Below, in pieces: positions 1 to 10,201 of a stretch of 56,740 nt of DNA; position 1 is the stretch's first letter; the number at the start of each line of letters is the position of its first letter. Source of the stretch: Neomegalonema sp. (GTDB lineage Bacteria > Pseudomonadota > Alphaproteobacteria > Rhodobacterales > Rhodobacteraceae). The DNA lies in NCBI GenBank assembly GCA_022760435.1, contig JALEFY010000036.1:1-56740 (forward strand), in the 5' to 3' direction. The translations under genes were made by a program, and so were the position numbers. A model generated the notes under the pieces. The model had not been told where the DNA came from, made no database searches, and saw only the letters and a list, made by a program, of their open reading frames with translations.

Positions 1-540
1 GGGAGCCCCACCGCACCCCGCTCCCAACACCCGACGGGTCGAGGCATCGGCCCTCGGGACAAGCCCGAGGGCGACAGCAGGAGGAGGCGGCGTCGCCTTG
101 CAAGCACAACCATCGCCCGGTCGCCCCATCCGAGCGGCCTTCATCCTACACACCGTCATCCTCGGGCCTGTCCCGAGGATCCATCATGCAGCGAGCGCGA
201 ACCGTGGGCATGGGACCGGGATCTCAGGAGCCCCCACCGCTCCACGCCCCCAACACCCGGCGGATGGTGGCATGGGCCCTCGGGACAAGCCCGAGGGCGA
301 CAGCGGGAGGAGGAAGCGCGGCCCGACAAGCACAACCATCGCCCGCTCACCCGACCCGAGCGGCAATCGTCACGAGCCCCGTCATCCTCGGGCCCGTCCC
401 GAGGATCCATCATGCAGCGAGCGCGAACCGTGGGCTTGGAGCCGGAATCTTCAAAGCACCCACCGCTCCACGCCCCCAACACCCGACGGGTCGAGGCATC
501 GGCCCTCGGGACAAGCCCGAGGGCGACAGTGGGAGTTGAG
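1..540. repeat. Tandem repeat, 226-bp period, with embedded palindromes
   Basis: About 2.4 copies of a 226-bp unit run from the window edge to dnaE. The palindrome CCCTCGGG/CCCGAGGG recurs at 51-71, 277-297 and 503-523, and ATCCTCGGG/CCCGAGGAT recurs at 158-180 and 384-406. Each spacing is exactly 226 bp. Open reading frames crossing the array follow the repeat rather than a protein family, so I see no gene. The array may continue upstream of the window. Confidence 0.85.
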
Positions 541-584
541 GGGCAATGGTTGAGCCCGAGGAATACTGGCTGGATGCGCCCCCC

Positions 585-3500
585 CTAAAACTCCTCCACG
601 TGGCGTACGCCGGGGAGGCCCTTGAGGGCGCCGCGGACCTGGGGGTTTACGGGGTAGTAGCCCGGCAGGGCGATCTCGGCTTCCCAGGGTTTGTCGCCCG
701 GGCCGATCACCAGATTGACCGGGCCAAAGCCGCGCGGCGGGGTGCCGGTGGGGGCGGGTTTGTCGCCCAGAAGGCTCGTGAGGTTGCGCGCCACCATCCC
801 GAACGCATCCGGTTCCTCCACGAACAGCCGCAGCCCTGATGAGGCGGCATCGGCCACCGCCTCGTCGATCGCCTGCACCCCGAGGATGCGCAGCTTCACC
901 TGATCGCCGTCCTTCTCCGCCTCCACCGACAGCACCACCCCCGCCCCCGGCTCGAGCTTGTCGCGATTGGCCAGCAGCGTCTCGGAGAACACCACCGCCT
1001 CGAACATCGCGCTGGGGTCGGAGAATTGCACGAAGGCGAACAGGGTGCCCTTCTGGCTCTTGCGCTCCTGACGCGAGAGCACCATGCCGGCGATGCGGGT
1101 GGTGAGCCCGCCGCCGACACTGGCGCAGAGCTCGGCATAGGTGAGGATGCGCTTGCGCCGCAACGCGCCCAGATAATCGTCGAGCGGATGGCCGGAGATG
1201 TAAAAACCGACCGCCGCCGCCTCCTCGGTCAGGCGCTCGGTCGGGGTCCAGCCCTTGGGGACCGCAAGGCGCGGCGGCTCGATCGCGACCCCGGCGCCGC
1301 CGAACAGGCTCTCTTGCGCCGAAGCCGCCTCGGCGTGATGGGTGGCCGAATAGGCCACCAGGGTATCGACGCTCTCGAGGATCTTGCGCCGGTCGCTGTC
1401 GATGCTGTCAAAGGCGCCGGCGCGGGCCAGCATCTCCAGCACCCGCTTGCCGACCAGCTTGAGCGGCACCCGCTGCGCCAGATCGAACACCGAGGTAAAG
1501 GCCCCGTTCGCCGCCCGCTCCTCGACGATCAGCTTCACCGCCTCGGACCCGACATTCTTCAGCGCCCCGAGCGCATAGCGCACGCATAGCGCGCCTTGCG
1601 CATCGCTCTCGACACTGAAAGTGACCAGAGAGGTGTTGAGATCGGGCGGTAGCAAGGGGATGTCCATGCGCCGCAGCTCTTGCGCATAGGTGCCGAGCTT
1701 GTCGGTCAGGTGCATGTCGAGGTTCATCACCGCGGCCATGAACTCGACCGGGAAATTGGCCTTCAGATAGCCGGTCTGATAGCTGACATAGCCATAAGCC
1801 GCAGCGTGGGATTTGTTGAAGCCGTAATTGGCGAATTTCTCCAGCAGGTCGAAGACCTCGACCGCTTTCTTGTCGGCGACGCCATGGGTCTTCTTCGCGC
1901 CCTCGACGAATTTGGGGCGCTCGGCATCCATCGCCTCCTTGATCTTCTTGCCCATCGCGCGGCGCAACAGATCGGCGCCGCCGAGCGTGTAGCCCGCCAT
2001 CTCCTGCGCGATCTGCATCACCTGTTCCTGATAGACGATGATGCCCTGGGTCTCGTCGAGGATATGGTCGATCGAGGGATGCAGCTTCTCGCGCGCTTCG
2101 CGGCCATGCTTGACGTTACAGTATTTGGGGATGTTCTCCATCGGGCCGGGGCGATAGAGCGCCACCAGCGCCACGATATCCTCGATGCAGGTCGGCTGGA
2201 GCTGGCGCAGCGCGTCGCGCATCCCCGAGCTTTCGACCTGGAACACGGCGACGGTCTCGGCCCGCCCATAAAGCTCATAGGTCTTCTTGTCGTCGATCGG
2301 GATCGCCTCGATATCGATCTCGATGCCGCGCAGCTTGAGCAGATCGAGCGCGTTCTGGATCACGGTCAGGGTCTTGAGGCCCAGAAAGTCGAACTTCACC
2401 AACCCTGCGGGCTCGACCCATTTCATGTTGAACTGGGTGACCGGCATGTCCGAGCGCGGATCGCGATAGAGCGGCACCAGTTGTTCGAGCGGGCGATCGC
2501 CGATCACCACCCCGGCGGCGTGGGTGGAGGCGTTGCGCAGCAGGCCCTCGATTTGCTCGGCGATATCGAGCAGCGTGCCCACCACCGGCTCCTGGCGCGC
2601 TTCCTCATTGAGCCGCGGCTCCTCGGCCCGCGCCTCGCTGATCGACATTGGCTTCACGCCGACGACCGGGATCAGCTTGGAGAGGCGATCGACCTGGCCA
2701 TAGGACATTTGCAGCACCCGGCCGACATCGCGCACCGCGACCTTGGAGAGCAGGGCGCCGAAGGTGATGATCTGCGCGACCTTGTCATGGCCGTACTTGT
2801 CCTGAACGTAGCGAATGACCTCCTCGCGCCGGTCCTGACAGAAGTCGATATCGAAATCGGGCATCGACACCCGTTCGGGGTTGAGGAAGCGCTCGAACAG
2901 CAGCGCATAGCGCAGCGGGTCGAGATTGGTGATGGTCAGCACATAGGCAACCAGCGAGCCTGCGCCCGAGCCGCGGCCCGGCCCGACCGGGATCCCGTTA
3001 TCCTTCGCCCATTTGATGAAGTCGGCCACGATCAGGAAGTAACCGGGGAAGCCCATCTTCTCGATGATGCCAAGCTCGTAATCGAGCCGCTCCTGATAGG
3101 TTTCGCGGCTGGCAGCGGGCTCGATCTGCGCCAGACGACGCTCGAGCCCCTCATTGGCCTGGCGGCGCAGCTCGGCCACCTCGTCATCGGCGAATTTAGG
3201 CAGGATCGGCGGATGTGTGCGCGGGCGGTAGGCGCAGCGCTGGGCGATCTCGATGGTGTTCTCGATCGCCTCGGGCAGATCGGCGAACAGCTCCTTCATC
3301 TGGGCTGGCGTCTTGAAGAAATGCGCCGGGGTCACCTGCCGCCGGTCACTCTCGGAGACATAGCGCCCGTCGGCGATGCAGAGCATGGCATCATGCGCCT
3401 CAAACATCGCCGCTTTGGGAAAGAAGATCTCGTTCACCGCCACGATCGGCAGGTCGAGCGCATAGGCGAGGTCGAGAAACCCTTCCTCGCTCGCCTCTTC

Positions 3501-4076
3501 TTGCGCAGTGCGGATGACGCTCTTGTCTTCCTCGTCAAAGCCGTGACGGCTGATCTCGACATAGAGCCGGTCTGGAAACAGCGCGGCAAGCTGCTCGAGA
3601 TGCGCCCGCGCCCGGTCGGTCTTGCCATTTTGCAGCATGATCCCGGCCGGCCCGCGCGCCCCGCCGGTGAGGCACAGGAGCCCTTCGCCCGCCTCTTCCA
3701 GCATCGCCCAGGTGATGAACGGCTCCGCCTCGCCGCAATCGAGAAAACTGTGCGAGACGATCTTCATCAGGTTGCGATAGCCAAGCTCGCTCTGCGCATA
3801 GAGCAGGATCGGGGCGGGCGGGGTCGGCTTTTGCCCCGGCTCGGGGGGCGGCGCATAGGCCAGATCGAGCTGGCAACCGATGATCGGTTGGATCCCGGCC
3901 TTGGCCAGCGTCTCGGAAAACTCGAGCGCCCCGAACAGGTTGCCGGTATCGGCGATGCCGAGCGCCGGCATCCCCATGCCCTCGCACAGGCCGGGCAGCT
4001 TCTTGATCTGCACCGCGCCCTCGAGCATCGAATAGGCGCTGTGCACGCGCAGGTGAATGAAATCCGCTCTTTCCAT
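585..4076 (-). CDS. dnaE: DNA polymerase III subunit alpha
   Basis: Catalytic subunit of the replicative polymerase III holoenzyme, 1163 residues, the normal DnaE length. The N-terminus opens directly into the PHP domain (FIHLRVHSAYSMLEGA). The polymerase core carries the PDFDIDF acidic motif that binds the catalytic metals, preceded by the GPGRGSGAGSLVAY loop. An OB-fold segment (TTRIAGMVLSRQERKSQKG) lies near the C-terminus. The gene stands alone on the minus strand. It is separated from the next gene by about 490 bp without coding signal, and it runs downstream into the tandem repeats. A long open frame exists on the opposite strand, but it is a codon shadow. Confidence 0.97.
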   Translation of the reverse strand: MERADFIHLRVHSAYSMLEGAVQIKKLPGLCEGMGMPALGIADTGNLFGALEFSETLAKAGIQPIIGCQLDLAYAPPPEPGQKPTPPAPILLYAQSELGYRNLMKIVSHSFLDCGEAEPFITWAMLEEAGEGLLCLTGGARGPAGIMLQNGKTDRARAHLEQLAALFPDRLYVEISRHGFDEEDKSVIRTAQEEASEEGFLDLAYALDLPIVAVNEIFFPKAAMFEAHDAMLCIADGRYVSESDRRQVTPAHFFKTPAQMKELFADLPEAIENTIEIAQRCAYRPRTHPPILPKFADDEVAELRRQANEGLERRLAQIEPAASRETYQERLDYELGIIEKMGFPGYFLIVADFIKWAKDNGIPVGPGRGSGAGSLVAYVLTITNLDPLRYALLFERFLNPERVSMPDFDIDFCQDRREEVIRYVQDKYGHDKVAQIITFGALLSKVAVRDVGRVLQMSYGQVDRLSKLIPVVGVKPMSISEARAEEPRLNEEARQEPVVGTLLDIAEQIEGLLRNASTHAAGVVIGDRPLEQLVPLYRDPRSDMPVTQFNMKWVEPAGLVKFDFLGLKTLTVIQNALDLLKLRGIEIDIEAIPIDDKKTYELYGRAETVAVFQVESSGMRDALRQLQPTCIEDIVALVALYRPGPMENIPKYCNVKHGREAREKLHPSIDHILDETQGIIVYQEQVMQIAQEMAGYTLGGADLLRRAMGKKIKEAMDAERPKFVEGAKKTHGVADKKAVEVFDLLEKFANYGFNKSHAAAYGYVSYQTGYLKANFPVEFMAAVMNLDMHLTDKLGTYAQELRRMDIPLLPPDLNTSLVTFSVESDAQGALCVRYALGALKNVGSEAVKLIVEERAANGAFTSVFDLAQRVPLKLVGKRVLEMLARAGAFDSIDSDRRKILESVDTLVAYSATHHAEAASAQESLFGGAGVAIEPPRLAVPKGWTPTERLTEEAAAVGFYISGHPLDDYLGALRRKRILTYAELCASVGGGLTTRIAGMVLSRQERKSQKGTLFAFVQFSDPSAMFEAVVFSETLLANRDKLEPGAGVVLSVEAEKDGDQVKLRILGVQAIDEAVADAASSGLRLFVEEPDAFGMVARNLTSLLGDKPAPTGTPPRGFGPVNLVIGPGDKPWEAEIALPGYYPVNPQVRGALKGLPGVRHVEEF

Positions 4077-4565
4077 CGCGTGAGGTTAACGGATTCGCCG
4101 AGGCTGTGCCAGCATCTGATCAGGCCGGATTTTGCGCAGCAGCATGAGGCTTTTTAGCACAAACGCACCACAAGACACGATAAAGTTACGGTTTTCTGTC
4201 ATGACATCGGACAGATTATCTGGATTTTGTGCTCCGCAACCATTATCTGAGCCTCAAGTGGGGAAGAGCGCGATTCTGATCGCCGCGCCGGTTTCAAGTC
4301 GAGAAAAGAAGATGCGGGCTATGTGCTAGAGGCCCGACGCGAGGGGTGCAGGCCCGGGGATGGGCCACCGTGTTGATGCGGTACCGCTCGAACTTTCTTG
4401 GCAGGCAATATCGGGCGGGTCGGCGCGGAAATGGGTGAGGGGACAGTCAGGTGATGGTTCGGCTCCAAGAAAGTCCCGAAGTTCCGGGGTCTCGAGCCCA
4501 TCACGAAAAAGCGTCCCCGACAATGCGCGTCTCGAATGAATGCGAAGGCAAGGAAGGCCAAAGCC
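4077..4565. other. Intergenic region without a supported gene
   Basis: Divergent spacer between dnaE and the small secreted protein at 4566. Positions 4130-4260 are noticeably more AT-rich than the flanks and hold two adjacent short palindromes, so promoters for both directions probably lie here. The minus-strand frame crossing 4319-4945 has no recognisable protein features and opposes a better supported gene. Confidence 0.6.
4197..4222. promoter_or_regulatory. Pair of palindromes, possible operator
   Basis: TGTCATGACA (4197-4206, perfect) is followed after 5 bp by CAGATTATCTG (4212-4222, perfect around a central base). Their centres are about 15.5 bp apart, inside the AT-rich part of the dnaE/4566 spacer. 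The binding protein is unknown. Operator function is inferred from symmetry and position only. Confidence 0.35.
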
Positions 4566-5024
4566 ATGCGTGAAGCAGCAAAAATCGCAAGTTGTGCCAT
4601 GCTGGTGATGGCCGCGAGCCTGGCTGCGCCCGGATCGCTGCAAGCCGCCCCGGTCGATGCGCCGCTCGCCCCCGATGCGGGGCAAAGCGCTCTGCTGCCG
4701 ACTTCCTTGTCGGGGAAATCCAGGGTAGCTCCCGCGCAAGGCGCAACCCTGTCCGAAAACGCAATCGCTGCGATCAGCGCCGGGATCGGCACGAGCCATG
4801 ATACCGGCAGCCGTCTGCGCGGTCTGCTGGCACCGAGCTCAGCGCCGAGCATCGCTCCGAGCAATGCCTCGCCCAATGAGCTGCACGCAGCGGTTCCGGC
4901 CAGCCCGGGCACCGGCGCCTTTACCCTGGCATTCCTCGTCGGCATCGGCGCCCTGCTTGCGGCGAGCCTGATCGGCTACGGCTATCTGCGCTCAGCCCAA
5001 CCCGGCGAGCAACGCTTCGGCTAA
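4566..5024 (+). CDS. Small exported protein with C-terminal membrane anchor, unknown function
   Basis: 152 residues if started at 4566, which AGGAAGG at 4551-4557 favours over the upstream ATG at 4536. The N-terminus is a signal-peptide-like stretch (KIASCAMLVMAASLAAPGSLQAA). An Ala/Pro/Ser-rich middle without cysteines follows. The C-terminus has one hydrophobic segment (AFLVGIGALLAASLIGYGYL) followed by a short Arg-containing tail. This order (secretion signal, low-complexity stalk, membrane anchor, basic end) resembles sorting-tail proteins, but the diagnostic PEP motif is not present; only VPASPGTG precedes the segment. I do not recognise the family. It stands alone between dnaE and the hydrolase gene. 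Confidence 0.6.
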   Translation: MREAAKIASCAMLVMAASLAAPGSLQAAPVDAPLAPDAGQSALLPTSLSGKSRVAPAQGATLSENAIAAISAGIGTSHDTGSRLRGLLAPSSAPSIAPSNASPNELHAAVPASPGTGAFTLAFLVGIGALLAASLIGYGYLRSAQPGEQRFG

Positions 5025-5161
5025 AGCGGGCACCGCCCCCTGAGCCCGCTGCTCCGCGTGGGGCAAGCGCGCCTCCTTCCTCCATCACCTAGAGCATTGG
5101 CATTGAGCCCGCGAGACGTCATCTTGCAGGCCAAAGGCTTGCGGTTGATCGGGAGGAAGTA

Positions 5162-6058
5162 ATGGAAGATCCGCTCTTTGCCGGGTTCGAACTCGGTCAT
5201 TTTGACCATGAAGATTGCCAGATCCATTACCGCGCGGGCGGTGAGGGCCCACCGCTGCTATTGCTTCATGGCTTTCCGCAAACCGGCGCGATGTGGGCGC
5301 CCGTCGCGCAGCAACTTGCCGAGCATTTCCACGTCATCATCCCCGATTTGCGCGGCTATGGCCGCTCGAGCGCGCCCCAGGGTAGCAGCGCGATGACCAA
5401 GCGGGTGATGGCAAGCGACATGATCGCCTTGATGAAGGCCCATGGTCACAAGCGTTTCAGCATAGCCGGGCATGATCGCGGCGGACGCGTTGCCTATCGC
5501 CTGGCGCTCGATGCTCCCGAAGCGGTGGAGCGGCTGGTGATCCTCGATATCCTGCCAACCATTTGCTATTGGGAGGCGCTTGATCGCGATTTCGCGATGA
5601 AGATCTATCATTGGACCTTTCTCGCCCAGGATTACCCGTTGCCCGAAACCCTGATCGCGGCGGCGGGGGATTTCTATGTCGATGACAAGCTGGCGCGATG
5701 GTCGGCTGCCGGGGATTTGAGCCCGTTCGCCCCGCTGGCGCTCGAAGAGTACCGTGAAAACGCGCGCTCTGGCGGGAGTTTACGGGCGATGTGCGATGAT
5801 TATCGCGCCGGAGCGGGCGAAGATCTCGCCGATGACCGCCGCTCGCGTGAGATGGGCCAGAAGATCAATGCGCCGACGCAGATTCTCTGGGGGGCGTCGG
5901 GCATTGCCCAGAACGCAGCAACGCCGCTTCAGACCTGGAAAGAATGGTGCCTCGACGTGACCGGCGCGCCGATCAAGGCGGGGCATTTTCTGGTCGAGGA
6001 AGCGCCAGAAGCGACTTTGGCGATGATGCTCACCTTCCTCGCGGCTGACAATGGGTGA
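5162..6058 (+). CDS. Alpha/beta hydrolase, fluoroacetate dehalogenase-like
   Basis: 298 residues, starting behind a strong GGGAGG site. The fold markers are HGFPQTGAMW (oxyanion-hole region) and the nucleophile elbow GHDRGGR, giving nucleophile Asp105 with Arg106 and Arg109. Asp129 (LDILPT) and His275 (AGHFLVEE) complete a triad. His150-Trp151 (IYHWTF) and Tyr214 (CDDYRAG) match the fluoride pocket of characterised fluoroacetate dehalogenases such as RPA1163, in which the corresponding residues, from memory, all lie about five positions later. Established knowledge: these enzymes hydrolyse fluoroacetate or chloroacetate to glycolate. Related epoxide hydrolases share the elbow but need two lid tyrosines. 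Substrate remains inferred. It is a monocistronic gene, convergent with glyA. Confidence 0.8.
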   Translation: MEDPLFAGFELGHFDHEDCQIHYRAGGEGPPLLLLHGFPQTGAMWAPVAQQLAEHFHVIIPDLRGYGRSSAPQGSSAMTKRVMASDMIALMKAHGHKRFSIAGHDRGGRVAYRLALDAPEAVERLVILDILPTICYWEALDRDFAMKIYHWTFLAQDYPLPETLIAAAGDFYVDDKLARWSAAGDLSPFAPLALEEYRENARSGGSLRAMCDDYRAGAGEDLADDRRSREMGQKINAPTQILWGASGIAQNAATPLQTWKEWCLDVTGAPIKAGHFLVEEAPEATLAMMLTFLAADNG

Positions 6059-6118
6059 TGGATCGGCGGCAGGGCACCATGCTCTGCGCGCCATTGTTGT
6101 GAAATGCCGTCAAGCCAA

Positions 6119-6152
6119 TGCGGGGCGCAGTCTCAAACCGCCCTGCCCCGCA
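6119..6152. terminator. Possible hairpin between convergent genes
   Basis: TGCGGGG (6119-6125) pairs with CCCCGCA (6146-6152), with a short inner CAG/CTG extension, between the stop codons of the hydrolase and glyA. No T-tract follows on either strand, so this is a weak terminator candidate supported only by position and pairing. Confidence 0.3.
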
Positions 6153-6174
6153 CCGGGTTTGCTGGCGCGGGGCC

Positions 6175-7494
<1,320 letters not shown>

Positions 7495-7800
7495 GACCGG
7501 ACTCCCTTCAATGAGCAATGCCCCCGTCGGCAAGATCACCAGGCGCGGCAATCCTTCAGGGGGTCATGCGAGTGTCATCTTTGCCAATCGGAAGTGACGT
7601 GCTTTGCCCGTTGCGGCAAGAGGCGATCGCTTCACAATACCAAAATCGGAGCGAGACCCGGCATTTTTTGCTCGATCTTGCGGACATCACGCCTCTCGCT
7701 ACCGGTCCGAGCCCATGAGCACGCGTGGCCCGCGCGGCGGGGAATCAGCGCGCGCCCGATGAGCGGGCGTTGCAGACGGCCTGCACAGACTGGCTCACCC

Positions 7801-7832
7801 TATACAAGCTTGCCCCAACTATACAAACTTGC
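7801..7832. promoter_or_regulatory. Direct repeat TATACAARCTTGC, possible tandem operator
   Basis: TATACAAGCTTGC begins at 7801 and TATACAAACTTGC at 7820, one mismatch apart and offset by 19 bp, close to two helical turns. They sit in the glyA/nadK divergent spacer. A repressor or activator binding in tandem is an inference; no known consensus is claimed. Confidence 0.35.
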
Positions 7833-7973
7833 TTGCCCCCTTGCATTCGCTGTAACGCTCCATTGATTGCCACCGCGCCCGGGCACGGGTTTTCTTTCCG
7901 GACAATCCGTGCTCTGCATGAGGACGAGACCCCGGCGCACCTGCACGGCTTGTCCATGCGGCAAGCAGGAGAG

Positions 7974-8022
7974 AACGGGCAGGAAGGAACGGGCAGGAGA
8001 TAACGGGCAGGAGAAAACGGGT
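7974..8022 (+). repeat. 14-bp tandem repeat carrying repeated Shine-Dalgarno motifs
   Basis: Units AACGGGCAGGAAGG (7974), AACGGGCAGGAGAT (7988) and AACGGGCAGGAGAA (8002), plus a fourth partial unit AACGGG (8016) that runs directly into the nadK ATG at 8023. Each full unit contains an AGGA-type ribosome site. Only the third lies at normal spacing (about 8 bp). The 14-bp period is not a multiple of three, which argues that the stretch is leader rather than coding sequence. Confidence 0.75.
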
Positions 8023-8922
8023 ATGAGCGAAGCTGATCGCCCCTCGGGCCGCGACCTCACGGCAAAACCCGATACGGGCTATTTCTCCGATACGCTGCTG
8101 GAGCGCGAACCGATCCGGTGCCGCCCGCTATATCAGAATGTCGCCCTTGGGATCGTCGCGAGCGAAACCGAACCGGCGCAAAGGGCCTTGGCGAGCCTGC
8201 GCGAGCATTATGATTGCGTGCCGCCCAGCGAAGCCGAGATCATCATCGCCCTGGGCGGTGACGGGTTCATGCTGCAAACGCTCCATGCCCAGCTTGAGGC
8301 CATGATCGATGGCTCCGGCCGCGCGCCAAAGCCGGTCTATGGGATGAATTGCGGCACGATCGGCTTTCTGATGAACAGTTTCGAGGTCGAGGGCCTGCAT
8401 GAGCGGGTAATGGCGGCCGAAGCGACCTCGGTGTCGCCGCTGGCGATGCGGGCGCATTATCTCGATGGCGGGCATGAAGAAGCGCTGGCCATCAATGAGG
8501 TCGCCTTGCTGCGCGAGACGCGGCAAGCGGCAAAGCTGCGCATCTCGATCGATGGCCGTGTGCGGATGGAAGAGCTGATCTGTGATGGCGCGCTGGTCTC
8601 GACCCCGGCGGGCAGCACCGCTTACAACCTTTCGGCGCATGGCCCGATCATCCCGATTGGGGCGGAACTGCTCGCCCTCACCCCGATATCGGCCTTCCGA
8701 CCACGGCGATGGCGCGGGGCGCTGCTGCCTGATAGCGTGACCGTGCGCTTCGAGATCCTGGAGCCCGCCAAGCGCCCGGTCTCCGCCGTCGCCGATTTCA
8801 AGGAAATGCGCGATGTGCGCCGTGTCGATGTTCGCCGCGCTGAAAAACACGCCTTGAGCTTGCTCTTCGATCCCGGCCACTCGCTTGAGGAACGGCTGAT
8901 CGGCGAGCAATTTCTGAGCTAG
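8023..8922 (+). CDS. nadK: NAD kinase
   Basis: Phosphorylates NAD to NADP in the cytosol. The protein is 299 residues from the ATG at 8023, chosen because an AGGAGAA site lies 8 bp upstream inside the tandem-repeat leader. Diagnostic motifs are the GGDG nucleotide-binding signature ([11 protein letters not shown]), [13 protein letters not shown], the NE motif (AINEVALLR) and the conserved [16 protein letters not shown] segment. The first roughly 35 residues are polar and variable. The next gene starts 12 bp after the stop, so nadK is probably the head of the plus-strand run that includes the GTPase module. Whether that has metabolic meaning is unknown. Confidence 0.95.
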   Translation: MSEADRPSGRDLTAKPDTGYFSDTLLEREPIRCRPLYQNVALGIVASETEPAQRALASLREHYDCVPPSEAEIIIALGGDGFMLQTLHAQLEAMIDGSGRAPKPVYGMNCGTIGFLMNSFEVEGLHERVMAAEATSVSPLAMRAHYLDGGHEEALAINEVALLRETRQAAKLRISIDGRVRMEELICDGALVSTPAGSTAYNLSAHGPIIPIGAELLALTPISAFRPRRWRGALLPDSVTVRFEILEPAKRPVSAVADFKEMRDVRRVDVRRAEKHALSLLFDPGHSLEERLIGEQFLS

Positions 8923-8934
8923 GGGGTACCGCCA

Positions 8935-10140
8935 ATGCATTGGAGCCATCCGCTGCAAAAATATCTGCGCCCCGATGAGATCGCCCGCATGCGCGGCATG
9001 TTGCGCGATCTGGGGCAACTCGAGCGCATGGCCGGGGATGACACGCGCTTTACCGCCAGTACAGCGCGCATCCTGCACGCAGCCTTCAAGGAAGCGCGGC
9101 TGGAAAACCCCGATCGCCTGTCGCGCGCGCTGGCCCCGACCATCGCCAAATCAATCAAGGCCGAGATCCGCAATTCGCGCGACGAAGTAGTCGAGGCCCT
9201 GACCCCCATCGTCGCCTCGCTGGTCGATGCGGCGGTGCGCGATGCGGTCAGCAAGCTCGATCGCGATGTCAAGAACGCCCTGCCGTTCGAACGCTGGAAA
9301 GCCGCGCTGTCCTCGCAACTCTTCGGCGGCTCGGCGGCGATGCGGCTGAAGGATGAGCATTTCTCGGTGCGCGATGCGCTGGTGGTGGATCGCCGCTCGG
9401 GCGCCTTGCTGGCCCGGCGCAGTGCCGATGACCTGCCCGACGATAGTGGCGAGAGCGAAAGGCTTGGCGCCGTGGTTGCCGCCGTAGCGGAGCTTGCGGC
9501 CCAGATCTCGCCGGAAGGTCCGATCGAAGCGCTGCGCCGTATCGAGCTCGACGGGCAATCGCTTTTCATTCGCGCGACCGCCGCCAGCCTGCTGGTGGTG
9601 CGCTGTGAGGGGCGCCCGCCCGAGCATTTCGAGATCCGCCTCGCGCAGATCTTTGACCGGTTCGTGCCGGAGATTGCGCGGGCGCGGCTGGGCAATGAAG
9701 GCGAGCCTGACAGCGCAGAGGACGCCGCCCGCCCCGTGCCGCTGCTGCTCGAAGATCTGGCGCGAGACAGTGCCCGCACCGCGCTGGTGAGCGCCGAAAG
9801 CTCACCGGTGACGCTGGCCCTGGGCGCTGTGATCGGGGTGGCCATCGCTTGCGGCTTGTGGATCTGGGCGCAATCCGCCCATAGCGAGCGCCGAGAGGCG
9901 CTGGTCACGCGCCAGATCGAGGCCGACACCCGCCTCTCCGCCTATCCCTATCGGATCGAGACCCGCGAAGGGACGATCACGCTCGATGTGCTGGTCCCCG
10001 ACGCGCTGGCTAATGCCGGGTTGAAGGCCCGGCTCTCGGCGCTGCGGCTGGCGCGCCCGATCAGCGCCGATATTGCCGAGATCGGCTCTGGCAGCCTGCG
10101 GCTTTCGCAATGGCACAACACGGATCTCACGGCGCGATAG
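8935..10140 (+). CDS. Membrane-anchored protein with Roadblock-like segment, partner of adjacent GTPase (putative)
   Basis: 401 residues, no confident family name. Residues 1-130 are charged and helical (LRPDEIARMRGMLRDLGQLERM). Residues 143-225 read like a Roadblock/LC7 fold: strand ALVVDRRSGALLARR, a long alanine-rich helix, then IELDGQSLFIRATAASLLVVRC. A single transmembrane helix lies near 294-312 (LALGAVIGVAIACGLWIWA). A small C-terminal domain of about 80 residues would be periplasmic (ITLDVLVPDALANAGLKARL). Established knowledge: Roadblock proteins such as MglB act on Ras-like GTPases, and such a GTPase is encoded 61 bp downstream. The domain call is mine by eye and needs a profile search. 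The gene starts 12 bp after nadK. Confidence 0.65.
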   Translation: MHWSHPLQKYLRPDEIARMRGMLRDLGQLERMAGDDTRFTASTARILHAAFKEARLENPDRLSRALAPTIAKSIKAEIRNSRDEVVEALTPIVASLVDAAVRDAVSKLDRDVKNALPFERWKAALSSQLFGGSAAMRLKDEHFSVRDALVVDRRSGALLARRSADDLPDDSGESERLGAVVAAVAELAAQISPEGPIEALRRIELDGQSLFIRATAASLLVVRCEGRPPEHFEIRLAQIFDRFVPEIARARLGNEGEPDSAEDAARPVPLLLEDLARDSARTALVSAESSPVTLALGAVIGVAIACGLWIWAQSAHSERREALVTRQIEADTRLSAYPYRIETREGTITLDVLVPDALANAGLKARLSALRLARPISADIAEIGSGSLRLSQWHNTDLTAR

Positions 10141-10201
10141 ACTGCCGAAAGAGCCTGCAAAAGTAACTGCAAAAGTATCTGCCCAAATATGAGGAGCGCC
10201 G

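Larger units (their letters stand above)
7495..8022. other. Divergent spacer between glyA and nadK
   Basis: 528 bp with no supported gene. It holds a 19-bp-spaced direct repeat near 7801 and a 14-bp tandem repeat that runs into the nadK start. Short frames such as that at 7725-8003 lack family features. I could not place confident -35/-10 boxes. Confidence 0.5.

Noticed and set aside
98-553. Overlapping frames in the first 550 bp
   Set aside because: Their translations follow the 226-bp repeat unit, so they are repeat-derived and not genes.
1680-4157. 825-codon open frame opposite dnaE
   Set aside because: Antisense frame created by GC-rich codon bias of dnaE; composition (Arg/His/Leu/Asp rich) and lack of any domain mark it as a shadow.
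4319-4945. 208-codon minus-strand frame
   Set aside because: Opposes the small exported protein, which has a ribosome site and signal peptide; this frame has neither.
7495-8022. Glycine riboswitch or other RNA switch upstream of glyA
   Set aside because: No recognisable aptamer core was found by eye on the minus strand.
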